Shown here in pieces: positions 1 to 4,858 of a DNA stretch of 6,187 nucleotides. How positions within the stretch are numbered: position 1 is the stretch's first letter; every line of letters starts with the position of its first letter. The position numbers were made by a program, and so were the translations under genes. The stretch is from positions 1 through 6,187 of the forward strand of contig CAJTVI010000111.1 in NCBI GenBank assembly GCA_910579545.1, in the 5' to 3' direction. The notes below the pieces were generated by a model. That model did not search any database. It was not told the origin of the DNA and was given only the letters and a program-made list of their open reading frames with translations. Source of the stretch: an uncultured Oscillospiraceae bacterium. GTDB taxonomy: Bacteria > Bacillota > Clostridia > Oscillospirales > Ruminococcaceae.

Positions 1-181
1 GCTTTCGGGGCAGGGGTCCTGTTGCCTTGAGAGACTGCTCCCACGCGCCCGGCCGTCGGACCGCTCTTCCCGGTTTGGACGCACCCCGCAGCGCTGCCGC
101 GGGTGCGGCGCCAGGGGCAAAAATCGCGGCCGTTTCACATTTTTTTCACCGCAAGGTGATGCGTTTTTCACAAACACGCGG

Positions 182-187
182 TATACT
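182..187 (+). promoter_or_regulatory. Candidate promoter -10 element for htrA
   Basis: TATACT matches the sigma-A -10 consensus at 5 of 6 positions and is the only good -10 sequence upstream of the protease gene. No good -35 lies 16-18 bp upstream (the sequence there is close to ATGCGT), so the promoter is either weak, activator-dependent or read by another sigma factor. The small inverted repeat TCACC-GCAA-GGTGA at 146-159 lies just upstream of the -35 position and could be a regulator site. Transcription would begin near 194 and give a leader of about 145 nt. Confidence 0.45.
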
Positions 188-241
188 ATCTACCAGAGAA
201 CCCAAAAAGGCCGCCCGTGGCCGCCCGCCCTGTTCGGGGCG

Positions 242-271
242 CCGCGGCAAAGGGGCGGGGCCGCGGGTTTT
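242..271 (+). terminator. Terminator-like hairpin in the htrA leader
   Basis: CCGCGGC (242-248) pairs perfectly with GCCGCGG (260-266) across an 11-nt loop and is followed by G then TTTT (268-271). It lies between the putative promoter and the start codon. It could be an attenuator, or simply GC-rich leader structure. The short T run makes efficient termination doubtful. Confidence 0.3.
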
Positions 272-301
272 CGCAAAAATTTTATCACCTGCCGTTTGAA
301 T

Positions 302-319
302 GAACCGGCGGTTCCTTTT
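302..319 (+). promoter_or_regulatory. Small hairpin next to the htrA ribosome binding site
   Basis: GAACC (302-306) and GGTTC (310-314) form a 5-bp stem with a GGC loop, followed by CTTTT (315-319). It ends about seven bases before the AAGGGAGAAGG ribosome binding site (326-336). A structure this close to the ribosome site could tune initiation, but the stem is short and may be incidental. Confidence 0.25.
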
Positions 320-340
320 ATGAGAAAGGGAGAAGGACAT

Positions 341-1591
341 ATGGCAAACAACTGGGAATACGATTACGCAGACCTTTACCGGCAGAGCCCGATGGCCTCG
401 GGCATGCCCTCGCAGCCGCCCGCCGAGCCGGCGCCGGCCCCCGCGCCCCAACCGCCCAAGCGCAGGGGCGGGGCGGTAAAAAAGGTGCTGGGCAGCCTTT
501 TGATGCTGGTGCTTTGCGCGGCCGTGGGCTTTGGCGGCGGCTATCTTGGCGGGCAGGCCAGCCTGCGCAGCGCGCCGCCCGCACCGCCGGCCGCCACCCC
601 TGTGCCGGACGCCGCCGTTACCGCCCCCAATACCGGCAGCGGCAGCCTTTCGTCGGCCACGGCCGGCGGCAGCCTGGTGAACGTTTCGGCCAAGGTGACC
701 CCCAGCGTGGTGGCGGTGACCACCGAGCAGGTAACCACCAACGGCTACTGGGGCCAGTTTGTGGAGAGCGGCGCGGGCAGCGGGGTGGTGATCCGGGAGG
801 ACGGCTACATCATTACCAACAACCATGTGGTGAGCGGGGCCTCCAGCATCAAGGTGACCATGAGCGACGACACCGAGTACAGCGCCACGGTGGTGGGCGG
901 GGATTCCCGCAGCGACATTGCGGTGCTGAAGATCGAGGCCACCGGCCTGACCCCCGCCGTGATCGGCAACAGCGATAACCTGGCCGTGGGCCAGACGGTG
1001 CTGGCGGTGGGCAACCCGCTGGGCGTGCTGGGCGGCACCGTGACCAACGGCATCGTTTCGGCGCTGAACCGCGAGATGAACGTGGACGGCATTTTGATGA
1101 CCCTGATCCAGACCAACGCGGCGGTGAGCCCCGGCAACAGCGGCGGCGGCCTGTTCAGCGAAAACGGCGAGCTGGTGGGCATTGTAAACGCCAAATCCCG
1201 CGGCGAAAACGCCGAGGGGCTGGGCTTTGCCATCCCGATTAACACGGCCATGGCCACCGCCAACGACCTGATCGACACCGGCTATGTGACCGGCCGGCCG
1301 GCGCTGGGCATCACCGTGATCACCATCAAGGACGCGCAGACCGCCGCGCAGTACGCGGTGACCGTGCCGGGCGTTTACATCCAGGCGGTGGACGAGGGCG
1401 GCGCGGCCGACCTGGCCGGCCTTGAACCCGGCGACCGGTTTGTGAGCGTGGACGACCAGATGATCGAGACCGCCTCGGACCTGACCAACCTCTTGAGCAC
1501 CCACCAGGTGGGGGATACGGTCACGGTGCAGGTGAGCCGCAACCGCCAGCTGATCACCGCCGAGGTGACCCTGGGCGAGATGGCGGGCTGA
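341..1591 (+). CDS. htrA: HtrA/DegP-like membrane-anchored serine protease with one PDZ domain
   Basis: This is a 416-residue trypsin-fold serine protease of family S1C, expected to degrade or trim misfolded proteins at the outer face of the membrane. Residues 1-45 are a cytoplasmic tail rich in proline and alanine, ending in KRR. A single membrane segment spans about 47-71, and a flexible Ala/Pro/Thr/Ser linker runs to about 110. The protease domain (about 112-315) shows the full catalytic triad: His162 in TNNHVV, Asp192 in SDIAVLK and Ser267 in GNSGGG. One PDZ domain follows (about 320-414; GVYIQAV, LEPGDRFVSVD). Length and layout are normal for Gram-positive HtrA. I chose the ATG at 341 because AAGGGAGAAGG (326-336) lies just before it; a TTG at 296 in the same frame has no ribosome site. 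The gene has its own promoter and terminator, with no visible functional tie to the next genes. Confidence 0.93.
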   Translation: MANNWEYDYADLYRQSPMASGMPSQPPAEPAPAPAPQPPKRRGGAVKKVLGSLLMLVLCAAVGFGGGYLGGQASLRSAPPAPPAATPVPDAAVTAPNTGSGSLSSATAGGSLVNVSAKVTPSVVAVTTEQVTTNGYWGQFVESGAGSGVVIREDGYIITNNHVVSGASSIKVTMSDDTEYSATVVGGDSRSDIAVLKIEATGLTPAVIGNSDNLAVGQTVLAVGNPLGVLGGTVTNGIVSALNREMNVDGILMTLIQTNAAVSPGNSGGGLFSENGELVGIVNAKSRGENAEGLGFAIPINTAMATANDLIDTGYVTGRPALGITVITIKDAQTAAQYAVTVPGVYIQAVDEGGAADLAGLEPGDRFVSVDDQMIETASDLTNLLSTHQVGDTVTVQVSRNRQLITAEVTLGEMAG

Positions 1592-1601
1592 GCGCCCCCT
1601 T

Positions 1602-1622
1602 GCGGCTTTTGCAAAAAGCCGC
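1602..1622 (+). terminator. First hairpin after htrA
   Basis: GCGGCTTTT (1602-1610) pairs perfectly with AAAAGCCGC (1614-1622) across a three-base loop, only ten bases after the htrA stop codon. Just three T residues follow. It is probably an RNA 3'-end or processing hairpin, or a weak first terminator backed up by the stronger one at 1650-1701. Confidence 0.4.
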
Positions 1623-1649
1623 TTTGCCCATTCTGATCCTGAAACTACT

Positions 1650-1701
1650 GCGGCGGGGGCCGCCTCCCTTAAAAGGAGGCGGCCCCCGCCGCATCTTTTT
1701 T
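1650..1701 (+). terminator. Strong intrinsic terminator of htrA
   Basis: An 18-bp perfect GC-rich stem (arms 1650-1667 and 1675-1692) encloses a 7-nt loop (CTTAAAA). It is followed after three bases by six T residues (1696-1701). This is a classic Rho-independent terminator for rightward transcription. The opposite side has no T run, so it should not stop leftward transcripts efficiently. Confidence 0.88.
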
Positions 1702-1924
1702 CAAAACCCGCTCCCGCCGCAAACCCCGCCGCCTTGAAACGCGAAGCGATGGGCCGTATTTCCCATTTGTTTCTGGTTGCTCCCTATATTTTCTGAAACA
1801 AACTGTATTTTCTGGAAAATATCCGTTTTTATGAAAGAATCGGCAGTTTCTTTGGGCAAAACAGGTAACAAACAAAGGGATTTTCGTCATTATCCTGTAT
1901 TTGCATCCAGCCAGTTACTGTAAC
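1702..1924. other. AT-rich convergent intergenic region without a recognisable gene
   Basis: This stretch separates the 3' ends of htrA and the LacI-type regulator. It is clearly more AT-rich than its neighbours. The only open frame of note runs leftward through the htrA terminator hairpin and encodes a protein with no recognisable motif, so I do not call it. The notable content is a set of phased TTTCTG-like elements (1770-1852), a 16-bp palindrome (1806-1821), and a small inverted repeat, GTTAC-T-GTAAC, at 1914-1924. The octamer GTAACAAA occurs twice (1865-1872 and 1920-1927). Confidence 0.5.
1770..1852 (+). repeat. Degenerate 19-20 bp phased direct repeats
   Basis: The hexamer TTTCTG starts at 1770, 1790 and 1809. 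One-mismatch versions start at 1828 (TTTATG) and 1847 (TTTCTT). The steps are therefore 20, 19, 19 and 19 bp, close to two helical turns. The three middle units share the wider pattern TTTTnTG(G)AAA. The third unit is also part of a perfect inverted repeat, TATTTTC-TG-GAAAATA (1806-1821). The spacing resembles a binding-site array on one face of the DNA, but an AT-rich region can produce such patterns by chance. Confidence 0.35.
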
Positions 1925-1967
1925 AAAAAAAGCGTTTTATAATAAACACAGGGCCGCAAAAGGCGCT
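1925..1967 (-). terminator. Candidate weak terminator of the LacI-type gene
   Basis: Reading leftward, AGCGCCTTTT (complement of 1958-1967) overlaps the stop codon of the regulator gene. It can pair with AAAACGCT (complement of 1931-1938), with a two-base bulge. Seven T residues follow immediately (complement of 1925-1931). The long loop of about 19 nt and the short split stem make this weaker than the htrA terminator, but the T tract and position are right. Confidence 0.4.
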
Positions 1968-2979
1968 ACAGCAGCGGCCGGACGCTGCCGCCCTCCATCA
2001 GCGACGAGGTGAAGATGATCTCGCGGTTGCGGAGGTTTGGGGCCTCGATCCGCTCCAAAAGGCAGTTGACCGCTTTTTCGCCCGAGCTGACGGGGTTTTG
2101 GGTGATATGGTGCGGCGGAACGCTGAAAAGCTCGGAATTGCTCACATCGCCATAGCCGATCAGCGAGACATCCCCGGGGACCCGGATCTTGTGGCGGAGC
2201 AAAAACTTCATGGCGCCCACCATGATCAGGTCGTTCATGGCAACCATCGCGGTGGGCCGGGGGTCCTTTTCCAGCAGATAGCGCGCACCGTACAGCCCTG
2301 TGCGCTCGGAATAATCCCCTTCGTAGCAAAGAGGGTATTCCTGCGCGTTCTCTATGCCCAGCTCCCGCATTGCCTTAAAAAACCCCTCGGAGCGCTCCCT
2401 TCCGGTGGACACCCCCGTATTGCCGTTGATGACCCCGATGCGGGTATGCCCCAGGCTGATGAGGTACCGGGTCATCATTTCGGCACCGGCCACATTGTCG
2501 GTATCAATAAAGTCGCATTTCAGCGAAGCGCCGGTGATCTTGCGGTTCATCAGCACCAGCGGGGTATGGTGGCTGATGGTGCTGATCAGCTGGTCGTTGC
2601 CGCCGGCCGTGTTGAGGATGATGCCCGCGGCGTCCCGCTTTTGCAGCAAAAGCAGGTATTCGCGCTCCTTGGCCGAGTCCTCATCCGTGACCCCCACCAA
2701 AAGGGAATACCCCTTATGGCGCACCCGTTCGCCCACCACCTTGATCAGCTGGATGTTGAAGTTGTTGCTGATGTCCGAAACGATCAGCCCGATCATCATC
2801 CTGCGGCCGGCTTTTTGCCGCTGCCGGGCAAGGGGGTCGTACTGGAGCTGCTGCAAAGCCGCATGCACCCGCGCCTGGGCCTGCGGCGCAACATTCCCCT
2901 TTTGGTTGAGCACCCGGGATACCGTGGCCGCCGAAACGCCGGCCGCCCGCGCAATATCCCGGATGGTTACTTCGGCCAT
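1966..2979 (-). CDS. LacI/GalR-family transcriptional regulator
   Basis: This 337-residue DNA-binding regulator has the standard family length. The N-terminal helix-turn-helix is at about residues 4-25 (TIRDIARAAGVSAATVSRVL). A hinge follows at about 44-58, then a periplasmic-binding-protein-like ligand domain from MMIGLIVSDISNNF (61-74) to the end, including the typical AMVAMND (244-250) and VSLIGYGD (271-278) segments. I start it at the ATG at 2979 because AAAGGGGG lies seven bases before it, and the helix-turn-helix then sits at the usual distance from the N-terminus. An in-frame upstream ATG at 3018 lies upstream of the predicted transcription start. The hinge is unusual: in YDPLARQRQKAG the family's minor-groove-inserting leucine appears to be replaced by lysine. 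The gene diverges from the micropeptide-symporter-hydrolase operon and is the likely local regulator; its ligand is probably the transported solute or a product. Confidence 0.92.
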   Translation of the reverse strand: MAEVTIRDIARAAGVSAATVSRVLNQKGNVAPQAQARVHAALQQLQYDPLARQRQKAGRRMMIGLIVSDISNNFNIQLIKVVGERVRHKGYSLLVGVTDEDSAKEREYLLLLQKRDAAGIILNTAGGNDQLISTISHHTPLVLMNRKITGASLKCDFIDTDNVAGAEMMTRYLISLGHTRIGVINGNTGVSTGRERSEGFFKAMRELGIENAQEYPLCYEGDYSERTGLYGARYLLEKDPRPTAMVAMNDLIMVGAMKFLLRHKIRVPGDVSLIGYGDVSNSELFSVPPHHITQNPVSSGEKAVNCLLERIEAPNLRNREIIFTSSLMEGGSVRPLL

Positions 2980-2990
2980 GCAGGCACCCC

Positions 2991-3010
2991 CTTTGTAAAT
3001 TCCCACAAAG
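2991..3010. promoter_or_regulatory. Candidate operator overlapping the regulator's transcription start
   Basis: CTTTGT (2991-2996) and ACAAAG (3005-3010) form a perfect 6-bp inverted repeat with an 8-bp centre. It overlaps the -10 edge and the expected start point of the leftward regulator promoter. This is the classic position for autorepression. The central eight bases are not symmetric and lack the CG core usual for LacI-family operators, so a different regulator, or a role as a short 5' UTR hairpin, is also possible. Confidence 0.4.
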
Positions 3011-3037
3011 TATACCATCCGGGCGCGGGGAAGTCAA
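3009..3037 (-). promoter_or_regulatory. Sigma-A promoter of the LacI-type gene
   Basis: On the leftward strand TTGACT (complement of 3032-3037) and TATACT (complement of 3009-3014) are separated by exactly 17 bp. Both elements match the consensus at 5 of 6 positions. Transcription would start near 3002 and give a leader of about 22 nt before the ATG at 2979. This is the best promoter in the window. Confidence 0.82.
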
Positions 3038-3053
3038 ACACGGCCGAGGGGCC

Positions 3054-3082
3054 TTGACCGTTTTCCGTTTTTTACCGATGCA
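3054..3082 (+). promoter_or_regulatory. Candidate -35 for the divergent operon, without a good -10
   Basis: TTGACC (3054-3059) matches the -35 consensus at 5 of 6 positions. It lies back to back with the leftward -35, 16 bp apart, so the two make an inverted GTCAA...TTGAC pair. The hexamer 17 bp downstream is GATGCA, a poor -10, and a start there would fall inside the AAAGGAGGT ribosome site. A TATACC at 3011-3016 is another -10 candidate but has no -35. The operon promoter is therefore unresolved and could be weak or activator-dependent. Confidence 0.3.
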
Positions 3083-3098
3083 GAAAGGAGGTGGGACC

Positions 3099-3212
3099 AT
3101 GGAGGCTGGATTGCTGGATGTGTATCTGTTTGTGTATGGCTCGTTCCTTGCGCTGGCGGCTGCAAGCATTGTGATGTTCATCAACCTGCACCGCAAAAAA
3201 AAGAGCCGGTAG
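3099..3212 (+). CDS. 37-residue single-span membrane protein, putative symporter accessory subunit
   Basis: This very short gene begins with ATG six bases after AAAGGAGGT (3084-3092), an almost perfect Shine-Dalgarno sequence and the strongest in the window. The protein starts MEAGLLDVY, has one hydrophobic helix at about residues 9-30 and ends HRKKKSR. By the positive-inside rule the N-terminus is outside and the C-terminus in the cytoplasm. The helix carries small residues four apart (Gly14, Ala18, Ala22), a pattern suited to helix packing. The next gene, 47 bases downstream, is the SSS transporter. Small one-helix partners encoded beside SSS transporters are known as a theme, and from memory 'symporter small accessory protein' is an existing annotation term. 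I cannot confirm membership in that family from the sequence. It could instead be a leader peptide that tunes transporter translation, but the membrane-protein composition argues for a real product. Confidence 0.78.
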   Translation: MEAGLLDVYLFVYGSFLALAAASIVMFINLHRKKKSR

Positions 3213-3217
3213 GCTCT
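3202..3217 (+). repeat. Hairpin across the stop codon of the small membrane protein gene
   Basis: AGAGCC (3202-3207) pairs perfectly with GGCTCT (3212-3217) around the loop GGTA, and the TAG stop (3210-3212) lies in the loop and first stem base. It sits between a strongly translated short gene and the transporter start. It might affect termination, coupling or mRNA processing. There is no T run, so it is not a terminator. Confidence 0.35.
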
Positions 3218-3248
3218 GGCGCAGACCATTTGATTTGAAAGTGAGGAG

Positions 3249-3256
3249 AAGCGTTT
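3249..3256 (+). promoter_or_regulatory. LacI-type operator-like core before the symporter start
   Basis: AAGCGTTT resembles the AAnCGnTT core shared by many LacI/GalR-family operators and catabolite-responsive elements. The right half of the wider site (CGTTTACC) fits the cre pattern well, but the left half (GAG in place of TGW) does not. It lies between the GAGGAG ribosome site (3243-3248) and the ATG at 3260, making that spacing an unusually long 11 bases. The regulator's recognition helix contains AATVSR, similar to the xATVSR of CcpA and GalR. The match is short and could be chance. Confidence 0.3.
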
Positions 3257-3259
3257 ACC

Positions 3260-4732
3260 ATGACTACGATCACCGTTGTCTTTATCCTGTATCTGGCGTT
3301 GATGCTGGGCGTCTCGTTGTACGCGGGCCGCAGCAAGGTCAACGGCTCGGAGGATTTTTTTCTGGGCGGGCGCAAGGTTGGCGGCCTGGCCACCGGGCTG
3401 AGCGCCGCGGCCAGCGGCCGGAGCGGCGGAACCATGCTGGGCAACGCGGGGCTGGCGTTTATGTTTGGATTCCACGCGCTGTGGCTGTCGATCGGCTTTA
3501 CCCTGGTGGAGTTTTTTGGGGTAAAGTTTTTGGCCCCCAAGCTGCGCCGGTATTCGGCCAAGCACAAATGCCTGACCGTATCTGACTATCTGTCCTCCCG
3601 TTTTGGCGATGATGAGAAAAACCGGATCCGCACGGTCACCTCGGTCATCATCCTCATCTTTATGGCCGTTTACCTGGCCAGCCAGCTGCTGGCCATGCGG
3701 CTGGTATTCACCTCGATCCTGGGCTGGCCGGCTGCGCTGGGCATTTTGGTGGCGGCGGTAACCATTGCGATGTACTGCTTTTTTGGCGGATATGTGGCCG
3801 TGGTATGGACCGACGTGATCCAGGCGGTCCTGATGATCCTTGCCCTGATCGGCATCCCGATCGTGGCCTTATCCCATCTGGGCGGGCTGAGCGGCCTGTA
3901 CGCGGCCCTGAAAAATATCGAGCCGAACCTGACCATCCTGCTGCCCGAGGGCCGTTACTCCTGGGTGCTGGGCCAGGTAGTCGGGGTCGGCCTGATGCAG
4001 TTTGGGCTGATCCATACGGTGGTGCGCTGGATGAGCGCCGGCAGCACCGAGGAGCTGGAGCTGGCCGCCCCGGTAGACCTGATCACCAACGCCATCGTGT
4101 GCTTTGGGGGCATGCTTGTGGGCTGGTGCGGGCGCGCCATGTTCCAATCGGTGGAAAACCTGATCGAGGCCAATTCAGAGATGGTGTTTTTAAACGTGAC
4201 CTTTGCGCTGCTGCCGGGGCTGGTGGCGGGCATTGCGGTTTCGGCCGTGTTTGCCGCGGTGATGTCCTCGGCGGACTCCCAGCTGATGGTGGCGTCCTCC
4301 TGCCTGATGAGCGATCTGTACCAAAAGGTACTGCGCAAGGGCCGGCAGCTTACCGACAAGCAGCTGACCTGGGGCGGCCGGATCAGCGTGCTGGTGATCA
4401 TGCTCTTTGCGTATGTCTGGGCCATGAACGCCTCGGACGGGGTTTACCTGCTGACCGTGTTTGCCGGGGCGGTGCTTGCGGGCGGCATCGGCATCCCCTT
4501 GGTGATCTCGCTGGTGTGGCGGGGCACCACCAAGGCCGGCTTTTATGCCGGATTGATCGCCGGCACCCTGACCGCCGTGATCTGGAAATACAGCGGCCTT
4601 ACCAGCATCCTGACCGAGGCCATGATGGCCATCCTTGTTTCGGGGCTGGCGGTCTATCTTGTATCGCTCTGCACAAAGCCCGCCCCGCCCGAAGAGCTTG
4701 AGCAGATCTTTGCCGATCTCAACCAGGACTGA
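3260..4732 (+). CDS. Sodium:solute symporter (SSS) family transporter
   Basis: This 490-residue protein of about 13 membrane helices belongs to the SSS/SLC5 family and aligns best by eye with the PutP branch. The visible signatures are YAGRSKVNGSEDFFLGGRKVGG (split as YAGR at 21-24, GSEDFFLGGRKVGG at 29-42), CFFGGYVAVVWTDVIQA (173-189) and AAVMSSADSQLMVASS (332-347). Ser336 and Ser337 match PutP Ser340/Thr341 of the Na+ site. At the other side of that site, PutP has Asp55-Met56 where this protein has Gly53-Arg54 in AASGRSGG. In the helix at 241-252, PutP's Trp, Tyr and Pro linked with proline binding appear as Val243, Gln247 and Ile251. It is therefore probably not a proline permease, and coupling to Na+ is uncertain. 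The ATG at 3260 is preceded by GAGGAG with an 11-base spacer, a weaker site than that of the micropeptide. The acidic, soluble C-terminal tail (about 474-490) is typical of the family. Confidence 0.93.
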   Translation: MTTITVVFILYLALMLGVSLYAGRSKVNGSEDFFLGGRKVGGLATGLSAAASGRSGGTMLGNAGLAFMFGFHALWLSIGFTLVEFFGVKFLAPKLRRYSAKHKCLTVSDYLSSRFGDDEKNRIRTVTSVIILIFMAVYLASQLLAMRLVFTSILGWPAALGILVAAVTIAMYCFFGGYVAVVWTDVIQAVLMILALIGIPIVALSHLGGLSGLYAALKNIEPNLTILLPEGRYSWVLGQVVGVGLMQFGLIHTVVRWMSAGSTEELELAAPVDLITNAIVCFGGMLVGWCGRAMFQSVENLIEANSEMVFLNVTFALLPGLVAGIAVSAVFAAVMSSADSQLMVASSCLMSDLYQKVLRKGRQLTDKQLTWGGRISVLVIMLFAYVWAMNASDGVYLLTVFAGAVLAGGIGIPLVISLVWRGTTKAGFYAGLIAGTLTAVIWKYSGLTSILTEAMMAILVSGLAVYLVSLCTKPAPPEELEQIFADLNQD

Positions 4733-4759
4733 GCATACCCCTCAATACAAAAAAGGCGC

Positions 4760-4821
4760 GCGGCCCACGCTGGCCGCACCGGAGGGCCGCGGGGCGGTTT
4801 GCCCGCTTTATGGCCCTCCGG
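4760..4821 (+). repeat. Two strong stem-loops between symporter and hydrolase genes
   Basis: The 126-base gap is very GC-rich and contains two hairpins. GCGGCC (4760-4765) pairs with GGCCGC (4772-4777) over a 6-nt loop. Directly after it, CCGGAGGGCC (4779-4788) pairs perfectly with GGCCCTCCGG (4812-4821). Inside that arm, GCGGG (4789-4793) pairs with CCCGC (4802-4806), with a TTTAT bulge at 4807-4811. No T run follows, so this is not a standard terminator. It may protect or separate the two mRNA segments or lower downstream expression. It ends 23 bases before the AAAGGAG site of the next gene. Confidence 0.6.
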
Positions 4822-4858
4822 CGGCCGGGGCGCGCGGCGCAGGTAAAGGAGAATTATT

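Larger units (their letters stand above)
1..340. other. Non-coding region and leader upstream of htrA
   Basis: No convincing gene is seen here. Frames stay open because of the high GC content, but none has a ribosome binding site followed by a sensible protein. Bases 81-106 contain an inverted repeat (GCACCC at 81-86, GGGTGC at 101-106) around the perfect palindrome GCAGCGCTGC (88-97). Bases 146-159 form TCACC-GCAA-GGTGA, a 5-bp stem closed by a GNRA-type tetraloop, between two T-rich tracts. The sequence changes from GC-rich (1-120) to T-rich (130-190) just before the htrA promoter, and to a GC-rich folded leader after it. No CIRCE or CtsR-type operator was found by eye. Confidence 0.5.

Noticed and set aside
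1..30. Possible 3' end of an upstream + strand gene (AFGAGVLLP then TGA at 28-30)
   Set aside because: Nine residues are too few to support a gene; one frame with an early stop is expected by chance.
27..299. Open frame of 90 residues upstream of htrA
   Set aside because: It runs through the htrA promoter and GC-rich leader, lacks a ribosome site and has no recognisable motif.
296..340. Extended htrA start at TTG 296
   Set aside because: It has no ribosome site, and the extension would translate the obvious AAGGGAGAAGG ribosome site of the ATG at 341.
146..1504. Long open frame on the - strand opposite htrA (452 residues)
   Set aside because: It mirrors the protease gene and is open because of GC-rich third codon positions. 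Its product is a Gly/His/Arg/Ala-rich string with no domain, and the + strand protein has a complete catalytic triad.
1669..1890. 73-residue frame on the - strand in the intergenic region
   Set aside because: It reads through the htrA terminator stem, has no motif and is not needed to explain the region.
2098..3057. 319- and 214-residue frames on the + strand opposite the LacI-type gene
   Set aside because: They are shadows of a regulator with an unmistakable helix-turn-helix and ligand domain, and they lack sensible ribosome sites.
3805..4701. 298-residue frame overlapping the symporter in another + frame
   Set aside because: Its Arg/Gly/Pro-rich composition is typical of a shifted frame in GC-rich DNA, and the symporter frame has clear family motifs.
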